Assembly: GCA_934457115.1 (NCBI GenBank)
Contig: CAKSHI010000005.1
Location: 37,991-101,990, forward strand
Origin: an uncultured Eubacteriales bacterium
GTDB lineage: Bacteria; Bacillota; Clostridia; Oscillospirales; Acutalibacteraceae
Length of the DNA stretch: 64,000 nt
Reading direction: 5' to 3'
Position numbers and translations under genes: made by a program. The notes beneath the pieces were generated by a model. It ran no database searches, was not told the DNA's origin, and saw only the letters and a program-made list of their open reading frames with translations. Positions 36,472-45,282 of this stretch are shown in pieces (the first letter of the stretch is position 1; each line of letters starts with the position of its first letter).

Positions 36472-36636
36472 ATGTGGATAGATTACGTTATAGGTGTAGC
36501 CGCAGGCGTCATTGTATCATTAGTATTTGGTAAGTTTTTATTTAACTTAAAAAAGAGGAAACAGTCTGGTTTTGTATGCAATAATAATTGTGCACACTGT
36601 AAGTACAGTATGAAAGATAAGCATGATAAGGGGTAA
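36472..36636 (+). CDS. FeoB-associated Cys-rich membrane protein
   Basis: A 54-residue protein: one N-terminal membrane helix (IDYVIGVAAGVIVSLVFGKF), a basic stretch (KKRK), and a cytoplasmic CNNNCAHC motif. This matches the FeoB-associated Cys-rich small proteins that replace FeoC in Firmicutes. The cysteines may bind iron or a cluster. It starts 18 bases after feoB, with GGGAGTGAG upstream of the ATG. Confidence 0.88.
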   Translation: MWIDYVIGVAAGVIVSLVFGKFLFNLKKRKQSGFVCNNNCAHCKYSMKDKHDKG

Positions 36637-36649
36637 GGAAGGTGTAAGA

Positions 36650-37030
36650 ATGATTGAACTAACCGATTCCCTTGAGGATTATCTTGAATCTATATATTTG
36701 TTGGAAAAACGTAATGGGTGTGTAGGTGTCACTGATATTGCAAAAGACTTGGGACTTTCTAAACCAAGTGTAAATAAAGCTGTTAATATATTAAAGGCTG
36801 AAGGCTTGCTAATACAAAAACGTTATGGTAAAATAAAATTAACAGAATTAGGCGCTGATTTGGCGAAAGATGTATATTTTAGACATGAAAGCTTAATGAA
36901 TTTTTTAGTCGATGATATAGGTATAGACCCTAAAATTGCGGAAAGCGAAGCTTGCAAGATAGAACATATAATAAGCAAAGATTCGCTTTGCAAGATAATT
37001 TCTTATGCAAAAAAGAATAGAAAGTATTAG
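36650..37030 (+). CDS. DtxR/MntR-family metal-dependent repressor
   Basis: 126 residues: N-terminal winged helix (SLEDYLESIYLLEKRN, ITDIAKDLGLSKPSVNKAVNIL-like) and a metal-binding, dimerisation region (RHESLMNFLVDDIGI...ESEACKIEHIIS). There is no C-terminal SH3/FeoA domain, so it is of the short MntR type. The ATG at 36650 has GGAAGGTG 5 bases upstream; an earlier in-frame ATG overlaps the preceding gene. As the last gene of the feo operon it likely represses this operon with Fe2+ (or Mn2+) as co-repressor. Confidence 0.9.
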   Translation: MIELTDSLEDYLESIYLLEKRNGCVGVTDIAKDLGLSKPSVNKAVNILKAEGLLIQKRYGKIKLTELGADLAKDVYFRHESLMNFLVDDIGIDPKIAESEACKIEHIISKDSLCKIISYAKKNRKY

Positions 37031-37095
37031 GATTTAAACTTACATTAAATTTTTGATGTAGTTTATATATAATAATTTTGAAAAGGGGAGTATCA

Positions 37096-37671
37096 ATGAA
37101 GTATCTGGATGAAAATAAGGGCTTGTTTGAAGAGCAGCTAGGCGACTTTGGCAAAAAACATAAGGCTTTGGCTATTGTTGTATCTATTTTAATGCTGATA
37201 GGCGGGATCATATTAATTTTTAAACCTATTAAAGGCTTGATTGGTCTTGAGTATATGATATCCGGGCTTTTTTGCTTGTTTGGTGTATTCTTAATTTATA
37301 AGTATTTTAACACTAAAAAGGAGAATCGTTTGGGTTGGAACCTAATAAACGGTATACTGATTGCGATGTTAGGAATATTTTATCTTTTTTCAACTCCAAT
37401 TTCAACTATACTTACTTTTTCATTGATTTTTGCAATATTAAGCTTATGTGAGGGTATAAGTGATTTTATGGTGTATTCTAAGTTAAAAGAAAATGGCGAG
37501 AGTGATACATGGCTTGCAATTTTTACCGGGGTACTCTATATATTGGTTTCTATATTCTTTGTTACTAATCCATTTATTATGAGTTTAGGAGTGTCTTTTG
37601 TAATAGGGATATACTTTATAATTGAGGGTATATCCTTATTAGCCAAAGCCTTAAGTGGTTCCAATGTATAA
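37096..37671 (+). CDS. HdeD/DUF308 family six-helix membrane protein
   Basis: 191 residues; a soluble N-terminus of about 22 residues is followed by six predicted membrane helices arranged as three hairpins with internal similarity. Typical DUF308 features include GGIILIFKPI and SLCEGISDF. Function unknown; HdeD in E. coli is linked to acid tolerance. ATG with GGGGAG 8 bases upstream. A second DUF308 protein is encoded at 49525-50073. Confidence 0.82.
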   Translation: MKYLDENKGLFEEQLGDFGKKHKALAIVVSILMLIGGIILIFKPIKGLIGLEYMISGLFCLFGVFLIYKYFNTKKENRLGWNLINGILIAMLGIFYLFSTPISTILTFSLIFAILSLCEGISDFMVYSKLKENGESDTWLAIFTGVLYILVSIFFVTNPFIMSLGVSFVIGIYFIIEGISLLAKALSGSNV

Positions 37672-37682
37672 ATAAAAGTATT

Positions 37683-37711
37683 AAAGGTAGGCTTTAAAAG
37701 AGCCTGCCTTT
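37683..37711 (+). terminator. Terminator after the first DUF308 gene
   Basis: 11-base arms (37683-37693 with 37701-37711) with one G-U pair; a short AT-rich tail follows. Confidence 0.7.
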
Positions 37712-37732
37712 AATTAAAATTTGGGAGGATTT

Positions 37733-38896
37733 ATGCTAATTATTAATGCTAAAATATATACTATGGTCTCTAACATTATAGAGAATGGATTTATATTAAT
37801 AAAAGATTCAAAAATAACTGATGTGGGACGTATGGAAAACTTAAATTATGAGGATGACTCCATATTAGATCTTAAAGGAAAAAGTATTTATCCGGGATTT
37901 ATTGATGCCCATACTCATCTTGGAATGTTTGAAAACGGTCTTGCATTTGAAGGCGATGACGGCAATGAGGAGAATGACCCTATAGCCCCTAACCTTAGAG
38001 CTATAGATGCAATAAATCCAATGGATAAGTGCTTTGAGGAGGCACTTTTGGCGGGTGTTACTACGGTAGTAACCGGGCCTGGAAGCGCTAATGCTATTGC
38101 TGGAGAAATGGCTTGCATTAAGACTTGTGGCAAGCGTATTGACAATATGATTATAAAAGCTCCAATAGCTATAAAATTTGCTTTAGGGGAAAATCCAAAA
38201 ACAGTTTATAATGGTAAAAATCAGTCACCTTCGACTAGGATGGCTACTGCATCGCTTATTAGGGAACAGCTTTATAAGGCTTTAGAATATCTAAGGAATT
38301 TGGAACTTTTTCAGTCTGATAATGAAAACTATGATAAGCCTGAGTATGATGCTAAGTGCGAAGCTTTAATTCCACTGTTGAAAAGAGAGATACAAGCTCA
38401 TTTTCATGCACATAGGGCGGATGATATATTTACGGCGATTAGGATAGCTAAAGAGTTTAATTTGGATTATGTAATTGTCCACGCAACTGAAGCCCATTTA
38501 GTAGTGGATGAGATAAAAAGTGAGAATGCAAGACTTCTTATAGGACCTATTTTATGCGATAGATCTAAACCGGAACTTGTGAACTTAGATACCAAATCTG
38601 CTTCTATACTAAAGAAACATGATATAGACTTTTCTATAGTTACTGATCACCCAGTTATACCGATTCAATATCTAAATCTTAGTGCTGCATTAGCTTCAAG
38701 GGAGGGCCTTGATAAATATGAGGCATTAAAGGCTATAACTATTAATGCTGCAAATATATTAGGAATTAGCGATAGAGTAGGAAGTATAGAGGTAGGTAAA
38801 GACGCTGATTTGGTAGTGTTTCAATCGTCTGCCTTAAATATTGAGGAGACTCCTGATATTGTAATAATTAATGGAAAAATACAAAAACAAATTTAA
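37733..38896 (+). CDS. Metal-dependent amidohydrolase, imidazolonepropionase-like
   Basis: 387 residues. Metal ligands are visible in DAHTHLG (beta strand 1), FHAHRADDI and VHATEAH in the middle and TDHPVIP late. An N- and C-terminal composite beta domain frames the TIM barrel (VGSIEVGKDADLVVF near the end). It resembles clostridial amidohydrolases annotated near imidazolonepropionase, but there are no histidine-degradation neighbours, so the substrate cannot be named. ATG at 37733 with GGGAGG 6 bases upstream. Confidence 0.88.
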   Translation: MLIINAKIYTMVSNIIENGFILIKDSKITDVGRMENLNYEDDSILDLKGKSIYPGFIDAHTHLGMFENGLAFEGDDGNEENDPIAPNLRAIDAINPMDKCFEEALLAGVTTVVTGPGSANAIAGEMACIKTCGKRIDNMIIKAPIAIKFALGENPKTVYNGKNQSPSTRMATASLIREQLYKALEYLRNLELFQSDNENYDKPEYDAKCEALIPLLKREIQAHFHAHRADDIFTAIRIAKEFNLDYVIVHATEAHLVVDEIKSENARLLIGPILCDRSKPELVNLDTKSASILKKHDIDFSIVTDHPVIPIQYLNLSAALASREGLDKYEALKAITINAANILGISDRVGSIEVGKDADLVVFQSSALNIEETPDIVIINGKIQKQI

Positions 38897-38938
38897 CCAT
38901 CATTATTTATAAATTCTCTTTTCTTTTTCTACATATTA

Positions 38939-38992
38939 TGCTATAATCTTTGTATAAGATAGTGTGTTTTAATATTTTGAACAATCTTATAC
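38939..38992 (+). promoter_or_regulatory. Extended -10 promoter and 5'-terminal stem of hpf
   Basis: TG-C-TATAAT (38939-38947) without a good -35 hexamer. The predicted transcript would start at or next to a perfect 9-bp stem, 38952-38960 paired with 38984-38992, which would sit at the extreme 5' end of the mRNA. Confidence 0.5.
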
Positions 38993-39018
38993 TATATATT
39001 TTAAGGGAGCTGATTAAT

Positions 39019-39570
39019 ATGAACATTACAATTACAAGCAGAAAAGTTACTCTAAAAGATAGTTTTAAAAATTTAGTAGAAAAGAAGCTTTCCAGATTTA
39101 GTAGAGTTTTCTCTGAAGATGCTAATGCGAAGGTAACAGTTTCATTAGAGAGAGATCGAGAAACTGTAGAAATTACAATTAATGATCGCGGCATGATTTA
39201 TCGTGCTGAAAGTACAAGCCACGACATGAATGAAGCCTTAGATGATGTTGTTAACGCACTTAAAAGGCAAATGAGAAAACATAAAACAAAACTTTCAAAA
39301 AAATTGAAATCTGCTTCAATTTTAGAGCTTATTGCAGAAGAAGATGCTCAAGGTTCAGATGAATTAGATGATATTAAAGAGGATGAATATGAAGTTGTTC
39401 GTTCCAAACATTTTCCTATTAAACCTTTGGATGTTGAGGAAGCTATCCTTGAAATGAACATGATAGGCCATAAGTTTTATATGTTTAGAAATTTTGAAAC
39501 CAACAAAGTAAATGTTGTATATGTACGTAAAGACGGAAGATACGGTTTATTGGAACCGGATGCTGAATAA
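39019..39570 (+). CDS. hpf: Ribosome hibernation promoting factor, long form
   Basis: 183 residues: N-terminal RaiA/HPF domain (NITITSRKVTLKDSFKNLVEKKL, NEALDDVVNALKRQM), linker, and the C-terminal dimerisation domain (RSKHFPIKPLDVEEAILEMNMIGHKFYMFRN) that makes 100S ribosomes. ATG at 39019 with AAGGGAG upstream. Monocistronic with its own promoter and terminator. Expected to act in stationary phase. Confidence 0.96.
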   Translation: MNITITSRKVTLKDSFKNLVEKKLSRFSRVFSEDANAKVTVSLERDRETVEITINDRGMIYRAESTSHDMNEALDDVVNALKRQMRKHKTKLSKKLKSASILELIAEEDAQGSDELDDIKEDEYEVVRSKHFPIKPLDVEEAILEMNMIGHKFYMFRNFETNKVNVVYVRKDGRYGLLEPDAE

Positions 39571-39588
39571 TTTTTAGATAATAAGGGT

Positions 39589-39612
39589 GGGCAAGTTTTT
39601 GTCTGCCCTTTA
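39589..39612 (+). terminator. Terminator after hpf
   Basis: GGGCA/TGCCC stem (39589-39593 with 39604-39608), extended by weaker pairs, followed by TTTATTT. Confidence 0.65.
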
Positions 39613-39647
39613 TTTAGGATTTTGATTGTATATGATGGAGGATATAA

Positions 39648-40766
39648 TTGAGTAAAATGAGATTTGTGTGCCCGTGCTTATTGGGGGTAGAACGTTTTGT
39701 AGAGAGAGACCTATATAAAATAGGGGCTGAAGACATAGAGGTTGAAAATGGAAGAGTTATGTTTAGAGGCGATGTTCAAACATTAGCAAAGGCTAATATT
39801 TGGTCAAGATATGCAGAAAGAGTACTTATATTATTAGGTGAATTCAAGGTTCTTAGTTTTGACGAGTTATTTGAAAGAACTAAAAGTTTACCTTGGGAAA
39901 ATTTTATAGGAAAAAACGATGCTTTCCCGGTTAAAGGAAGATCGTTAAGCTCAAAACTTGCCAGTGTACCGGATTGTCAATCTATTATAAAGAAGGCTAT
40001 CGTAGAAAGGCTCAAGCTAAAATATAAGGTATCTTGGTTTGAAGAAACGGGAAATACTTATCAAGTACAGTTTTTAATTTTAAAGGATAAGGTAAGCTTA
40101 ATGATCGACACTTCAGGCCCCGGCCTTCATAAAAGAGGATATAGGGCTGTCTCGACTTTGGCTCCCATTAAAGAAACCTTAGCTGCGACTATGGCCGATA
40201 TTGCAAGAGTGAGAAATGATCAGTTTGTCGTTGACCCATTTTGCGGGTCTGGTACGTTGCTAATAGAGTCTGCTCTTTTGGCATTAAATATAGCTCCGGG
40301 GATAAAAAGACGATTCTTGGCTGAGACTTGGGATAATGTTCCAAAAGACGTTTGGAGTCAAGAGCGAGCAGCTGCAAGAGAACTTATAAATAGAGACAGT
40401 AAGTTTTATGCTGTTGGTTATGACATAGATGATAAGGCTATAGAAATTGCAAATGAAAATATTAAAAAGGCCGGAGTAGCGGGACGAATAAGAATAGAAA
40501 AAAGAGATATTAATAAGTTTAAGGAAACACGTGATACGGGAATAGTAATATGTAATCCACCTTATGGGCAAAGGCTTTTGGATGAGAAAAAAGCTAGGGA
40601 ACTTTATAATGTAATGGGGCAAAAGTTCACAAGGAAACATGGATGGAGTTATTATATAATAAGCCCTGATGAGCAATTCCAAAAATATTTCGGCAGAAGT
40701 TCGGATAGAAGAAGAAAACTTTATAACGGCATGATAAAGTGCCAATTGTATATGTATTTTAAATAA
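39648..40766 (+). CDS. THUMP-domain rRNA (guanine-N2) methyltransferase, RlmL/YpsC-like
   Basis: 372 residues: an N-terminal ferredoxin-like and THUMP region, then an UPF0020 Rossmann methyltransferase with VVDPFCGSGTLLIESALLAL (SAM loop) and the catalytic NPPYGQRL. It resembles the N-terminal half of E. coli RlmL and Bacillus YpsC, which make m2G in 23S rRNA. Start TTG with GGAGG 6 bases upstream; the ATG three codons later is too far from that site. Confidence 0.92.
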   Translation: MSKMRFVCPCLLGVERFVERDLYKIGAEDIEVENGRVMFRGDVQTLAKANIWSRYAERVLILLGEFKVLSFDELFERTKSLPWENFIGKNDAFPVKGRSLSSKLASVPDCQSIIKKAIVERLKLKYKVSWFEETGNTYQVQFLILKDKVSLMIDTSGPGLHKRGYRAVSTLAPIKETLAATMADIARVRNDQFVVDPFCGSGTLLIESALLALNIAPGIKRRFLAETWDNVPKDVWSQERAAARELINRDSKFYAVGYDIDDKAIEIANENIKKAGVAGRIRIEKRDINKFKETRDTGIVICNPPYGQRLLDEKKARELYNVMGQKFTRKHGWSYYIISPDEQFQKYFGRSSDRRRKLYNGMIKCQLYMYFK

Positions 40767-40820
40767 TAGTGCAGTTTTAAGATAGCATAATTATCTTAAT
40801 TTGAGTGAGGGGGATATAAA

Positions 40821-41210
40821 ATGTTTTGCACCAACTGCGGCAAGGAGTTGAAAAAGGGGAGCCTTGTATGTACTGCTTGTGGCCAAACAACCGAGGTAGC
40901 AGATAATCTAAAGTTAGAGAACAAAGAGCTTTACCAAAAGTTAATTGGCAAGGAATATGATGATAAACTTAAAGCGCCACTTAAGACACGGTCTTTTATA
41001 TTAATGAAGTTCTTACTTTGCATACCCATACTAAGGATAGTTATGCTTTTTATTTGGTCTTTTGGAAAAAACACTAATCTTAACAAAAAAGCATTTGCAA
41101 GGTCTATATTAATATTTTGGTTTATATTGTATGCTATTCTTATTCCTATTGCGATATATGCTTATACTCATTATTTTAACCTTGTTTATATGCAAAATTT
41201 TATCACCTGA
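40821..41210 (+). CDS. Zinc-ribbon membrane protein, function unknown
   Basis: 129 residues. The N-terminal zinc ribbon CTNCGKELKKGSLVCTACG has the CxxC...CxxC pattern; a charged linker (about 25-58) and two hydrophobic helices follow. Such proteins are widespread in Firmicutes with no common function. The ribosome site is GAGGGGG. Ends at a strong terminator shared with the convergent exporter genes. Confidence 0.85.
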   Translation: MFCTNCGKELKKGSLVCTACGQTTEVADNLKLENKELYQKLIGKEYDDKLKAPLKTRSFILMKFLLCIPILRIVMLFIWSFGKNTNLNKKAFARSILIFWFILYAILIPIAIYAYTHYFNLVYMQNFIT

Positions 41211-41223
41211 AATTACGAAAGAG

Positions 41224-41258
41224 AAAACCGTTGGTAGCTTAGCACCAACGGTTTTATT
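41224..41258. terminator. Bidirectional terminator between convergent genes
   Basis: Perfect 12-bp stem (41224-41235 with 41244-41255) with an 8-base loop and A/T flanks on both sides. Confidence 0.85.
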
Positions 41259-41275
41259 TTGTTTGAAAGTATAAA

Positions 41276-42466
41276 TTATTCTATTCTTAGGGCGTCAACA
41301 GGTTTTAAGTTTGAGGCCTTGTATGCGGGGTAAACCCCAAAAATAACTCCCGTACTAATTGAAAAGAATGAAGCAATTACAATTATGTCTTTTCTAATAT
41401 TTAATGAAAAACCTATATATAAAGCGCCTAGATAAGATATAATATTACCGGCTAAAATTCCCATAATACAGCCTATACACGAAAGGAACATAGCTTCCAG
41501 AAGAAACTCTAATAATATTGTTCTCTTTTTAGCCCCTATTGATTTTTTTATACCTATTTCTCTAGTCCTTTCGTTTACGGAAACAAGCATGACAGTCATG
41601 ATGCTTAGGCTTGCAACTAACAAGGATATTGCGCCGACAGCCGATAAGATAACTGTGACTATATTTAAAAGATTGGTTAGTCCATCCTTTTGCTTAGATA
41701 GATTGTTTGCTTGATAATTATCATTTCCGGACGACCTTGAAAGTCGCTTAATTATATCATTCCCTACATCTTGGGGGTCATGATTTGGACTTACTTTAAC
41801 TGCGATTTGATCAAATGACTTTCGAGATGTAGCATTTTGCATGGTACTGTATGGCAAATATATAAAGTTAGGAATATATTCACCTATGAAATTTTGTAGG
41901 AGTCCGCTGCCCGTTTTTATTATACCTACAACTTCATAATCCTCTGCAGACCCCGAGCACAAAATAGATATGTGTTTTCCCACAATATTTTCTCGACCAT
42001 ATACTTCTTTAGAGAATTTTTGATCTACCATGCAAACATTATTACAAGAGTTTATGTCTATATTGTTTATATATCTGCCGTATAAGAGTTGCAAGGATAT
42101 AATTTGATTTGCCTTTGAATCTATCCCCCATAAAAGGGAGTTTAAGGGATTGTCTTTTTTGTCGTATACAACAGTGTTTTCTACCATGACGGGCATGGCT
42201 TGTTCTACATTACTGTCCTTTTCGATTATCTCTAATTCCTCCTGGGTAAGACTTGGAGTGTCATTAGACATATTTGAAGCACTTATGGTAAGACCGCTTA
42301 AACCCAGGCTGTCCAATTCTTTATTGACAGCATCACTTCCGCATTGACTGATATTTCCTATAATTATAACGGATGCAACTCCAATTGCTATTCCCATAGC
42401 CGTAAGGAAGTTTCTGCCCTTTTTCCTTGTTATATTTCTTATTGCACATTTTATAATATCTATCAT
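41276..42466 (-). CDS. MacB-type ABC exporter permease (FtsX domain)
   Basis: 396 residues: N-terminal membrane helix (NFLTAMGIAIGVASVIIIG), large extracellular MacB periplasmic-core domain (about 40-260), and three C-terminal helices with NERTREIGIKKSIGAKKRTIL, the family hallmark. It overlaps the upstream adaptor gene by 4 bases (ATGA). These systems need a separate ATPase subunit, usually encoded between the adaptor and the permease, but none is present here. Substrates of relatives include antimicrobial peptides; none can be assigned. Confidence 0.93.
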   Translation of the reverse strand: MIDIIKCAIRNITRKKGRNFLTAMGIAIGVASVIIIGNISQCGSDAVNKELDSLGLSGLTISASNMSNDTPSLTQEELEIIEKDSNVEQAMPVMVENTVVYDKKDNPLNSLLWGIDSKANQIISLQLLYGRYINNIDINSCNNVCMVDQKFSKEVYGRENIVGKHISILCSGSAEDYEVVGIIKTGSGLLQNFIGEYIPNFIYLPYSTMQNATSRKSFDQIAVKVSPNHDPQDVGNDIIKRLSRSSGNDNYQANNLSKQKDGLTNLLNIVTVILSAVGAISLLVASLSIMTVMLVSVNERTREIGIKKSIGAKKRTILLEFLLEAMFLSCIGCIMGILAGNIISYLGALYIGFSLNIRKDIIVIASFFSISTGVIFGVYPAYKASNLKPVDALRIE

Positions 42467-43512
42467 AGAGCTTCCTCACCTTTATCATTTATCTTTACTC
42501 GACAAAAGTTAGAAAGTCCTTCGGAATTTAAAATTATAACATCTCCGCTTGATATACCATCCAGTACTTCAAAACCGTCGTTATATTCTTTTCCTGTTGT
42601 TATATATGTCTTAACGGCCTTTCCTGCTGAATACTTGTAAACAAATTCTTTGCCGTTTTTATCCGCCTTTACCGCCTCATAAGGTACCACATTAACCTGA
42701 GAATCTTCGGATGTGATTATGCGGCATTTAGCAGTAAGTCCGGGCTTTATTTCACTTTCCGGAGCTTCTACATTGACAAATACATCTAAAACGGTGTCTT
42801 TTCCTGTTGCACTTACAATTTGTTGGGCCTCGTTTGATATACTCGAAACTTCACCTTGATATTGATGGTCTTTGAATCCGACACCCGATATATATACCTT
42901 TTGTCCTACTTTGATATCTGGAATTTTGGCCTCGTTTACGGAAAGGTGTATTTTATATTTATCCGTATCAGAGATAACTATTAGGGGTTTACCTTTATCA
43001 CATGAATCTTGATTTTTTATGTTTATGGAAGTAACGATGCCTTTAGTGGGGGAAAGGATACTGATTTTCTTACCCGTTTTTATAAATGATTGATTCATTA
43101 AAGAAGTTTGGTTTGACTTTTGTGATTCTAAATAGTTTTTATAAACTTCCTCAAGAGCTAATGTGTTGTTTAAATCTAAATTTGATGGTATGGCATTTTT
43201 ATAGTTATCAATAGGTAGGCCGGATGAATGGTCAACAACAGCTTCACTTGCATTTAATAATACCGTATTTTTGTCGACCTTATCACCAAGTTTTACGTTT
43301 ACGTTATCAATTATAGCCGGGTTTTCTGCCAGAACTTCAGTACTGTTAAGATATTCAACCTTTCCTGAACAGGTAAGAGTATTTTCTACTTCTCGTGCAT
43401 TGATAGTTAGAGTATCCACGGTTATAACCGTGCTCTTTAAGTAATCTGTCCCAAAAACAATTCCTATTATCATAACAGCGGTACAACTAAATAATAAAAT
43501 ATACTTTTTCAC
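42463..43512 (-). CDS. HlyD/RND-type adaptor protein of the exporter
   Basis: 349 residues: N-terminal membrane anchor (YILLFSCTAVMIIGIVFG), split lipoyl/barrel-sandwich halves (EVENTLTCSGKVE and SPTKGIVTSINIKNQD), a beta-barrel (YKIHLSVNEAKIPDIKVGQKV) and a membrane-proximal domain (VPYEAVKADKNGKEFVY). In Gram-positive bacteria such MacA-like adaptors work with MacB permeases, and the next gene overlaps it. Divergent from the small Cys-containing protein gene at 43634. Confidence 0.9.
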   Translation of the reverse strand: MKKYILLFSCTAVMIIGIVFGTDYLKSTVITVDTLTINAREVENTLTCSGKVEYLNSTEVLAENPAIIDNVNVKLGDKVDKNTVLLNASEAVVDHSSGLPIDNYKNAIPSNLDLNNTLALEEVYKNYLESQKSNQTSLMNQSFIKTGKKISILSPTKGIVTSINIKNQDSCDKGKPLIVISDTDKYKIHLSVNEAKIPDIKVGQKVYISGVGFKDHQYQGEVSSISNEAQQIVSATGKDTVLDVFVNVEAPESEIKPGLTAKCRIITSEDSQVNVVPYEAVKADKNGKEFVYKYSAGKAVKTYITTGKEYNDGFEVLDGISSGDVIILNSEGLSNFCRVKINDKGEEAL

Positions 43513-43633
43513 AATAATCCCTCCATATAGAATTATTATTAGAAAATAAAAGCAATTTTATTATAGTTAAATTCATATATTTTAATGAATATTTTGATAT
43601 TTATTAAAAAGACTATCTATGAGGTGATTGAAA

Positions 43634-43828
43634 ATGTATTTGATTCCATGCGATTTTGATTGCGTATATCAAAAAGAAGGGTATTGCTTGCTTAAAAGTC
43701 CATCAGTCATTACTAACCAAACATCAAATGGCTGCGCACACTATATAAAAAAGTGTCCGCCTAAAAACGAGGGTATAAGCATAAAAGATCCAATCGAACC
43801 TAATTCATCATTTCAAAGGCTTGTCTAA
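43634..43828 (+). CDS. Small conserved clostridial cysteine-containing protein
   Basis: 64 residues with an MYLIPCDFDCVYQKEGYCLL start, then NGCAHYIKKC; five cysteines and a histidine could form a zinc site. It resembles short clostridial proteins misannotated as hydroxymyristoyl-ACP dehydratase. ATG at 43634 with GAGGTG 7 bases upstream; an in-frame TTG two codons earlier is too close to it. Its 3' end overlaps the convergent radA end by 29 bases. Confidence 0.75.
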   Translation: MYLIPCDFDCVYQKEGYCLLKSPSVITNQTSNGCAHYIKKCPPKNEGISIKDPIEPNSSFQRLV

Positions 43829-45170
43829 CACTTCTTGCTGCTAAGATTTCTATGCCTAAGTTTTCTTTGGCTATAGATTTGTAATTGTGATAGGGTATAA
43901 TACATCTTGTAAATCCGAGCCTTGCGGCTTCTAATATACGCTCTTTGGCGTGGGAGACTGATCTTATTTCTCCTGCAAGCCCTATTTCGCCGAAGGCTAT
44001 TGTGTGTTCATCGATTATGCTGTCCTTTAGGCTTGATATTAAGGATAATGCCACAGCCAAGTCAGCGGCAGGTTCATCGAGCCTTAGTCCACCTATTACA
44101 TTTATGTATGTATCCAAGTTAGAGAAATAATATCCTGCTCTTTTCTCGAGTACGGCTAAAAGAAGTGATAATCTGTTATAATCAAAACCCGTTGCCATTC
44201 TTCGTGGATTACCAAATCCACTTGAGGTTACCAAACCTTGTATTTCTGCCAATATAGGTCTGGATCCCTCCATAACGCATGCCACGCAAGTTCCCGAGAC
44301 GTTTTTAGGCCTGCCGGATAAAAGCATAAGCGATGGGTTTTCGACTTCATTTAAGCCTGAATCTGTCATTTGGAAGACTCCAATTTCATTAGTAGAGCCG
44401 TACCTGTTTTTTATAGCCCTTAAAATTCTATAGGACATTTGTTTATCGCCTTCAAAATATAAAACAGCGTCTACTATATGTTCAAGTACCTTAGGGCCTG
44501 CGATAGCACCGTCTTTATTAACGTGCCCAACTATTATAATTGGGATATCCAAATTTTTACCCACTCTCATGAGCATATTAGTACATTCACGAACTTGGGT
44601 AACACTTCCGGGCGAAGATGAAAGACTGTCTAAACTCATTGTTTGGATTGAATCTATAATAACTAAGTCGGGTTTACTTTGAGAAATTTCGTCACTTATT
44701 AATTCTATATCAGTTTCCGTAAGTACATATAAATTTTCGCTTTCAACATTCATCCTAGAGGCACGAAGTTTTAACTGTCTTTTTGACTCCTCACCGGAAA
44801 CATAAAGAATGTTTAAAACTTTTCCCAAGTGTTTGCATACTTGAAGAAGTATAGTAGATTTACCAATCCCGGGGTCTCCTCCAAGCAAGACAATAGAACC
44901 TTTAACGATACCGCCGCCTAAAACTCGATCGAGCTCCTTAGACCCCGTGTAGTATCTTTGTTCATCTTTAGTGTCTATTTCATTCATAAGTATGGGAGAG
45001 GACCTTTTGGTATAAGACTTATTCTTGCTTCCAAGACTTGATTTTCCCACATCTTTTATTTCTTCAACCATACAATTCCATTCACCGCACCCTGGACATT
45101 TTCCATACCATTTGGCAGATTCAAAACCGCATTGGTTGCAAACATATATATTTTTAATTTTTTGAGCCAT
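43800..45170 (-). CDS. radA: DNA repair protein RadA
   Basis: RecA-like helicase that promotes branch migration in recombination. 456 residues: N-terminal zinc finger CNQCG...CPGCGEWNC, Walker A GGDPGIGKST, the RadA-specific KNRYGST motif, and a C-terminal Lon-protease-like domain lacking peptidase activity. The ATG has no clear Shine-Dalgarno sequence, yet it must be near the start because the zinc finger begins at residue 10. A terminator hairpin with a two-codon minigene lies only about 50 bases upstream. Confidence 0.96.
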   Translation of the reverse strand: MAQKIKNIYVCNQCGFESAKWYGKCPGCGEWNCMVEEIKDVGKSSLGSKNKSYTKRSSPILMNEIDTKDEQRYYTGSKELDRVLGGGIVKGSIVLLGGDPGIGKSTILLQVCKHLGKVLNILYVSGEESKRQLKLRASRMNVESENLYVLTETDIELISDEISQSKPDLVIIDSIQTMSLDSLSSSPGSVTQVRECTNMLMRVGKNLDIPIIIVGHVNKDGAIAGPKVLEHIVDAVLYFEGDKQMSYRILRAIKNRYGSTNEIGVFQMTDSGLNEVENPSLMLLSGRPKNVSGTCVACVMEGSRPILAEIQGLVTSSGFGNPRRMATGFDYNRLSLLLAVLEKRAGYYFSNLDTYINVIGGLRLDEPAADLAVALSLISSLKDSIIDEHTIAFGEIGLAGEIRSVSHAKERILEAARLGFTRCIIPYHNYKSIAKENLGIEILAARSVRQAFEMMN

Positions 45171-45202
45171 AAGATAATTGATTAATAATGCTTTAATATA
45201 TA

Positions 45203-45258
45203 TAAAAAAAGCAAAGATTAATACATTTTTCCACCTTTCAAAATGTAATATACTTTGC
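45203..45258 (-). terminator. Terminator between the amidase gene and radA
   Basis: Imperfect stem of about 19 bases (45211-45230 with 45240-45258) followed on the minus strand by seven T. The loop holds AAGGTGG. Confidence 0.8.
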
Positions 45259-45282
45259 TTAAAATTATATCATACAAATAAG

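Noticed and set aside
36472..36636. Reading the small frame after feoB as spurious
   Set aside because: It has a membrane helix, a CxxxCxxC motif and the operon position of FeoB-associated proteins, so it was kept as a gene.
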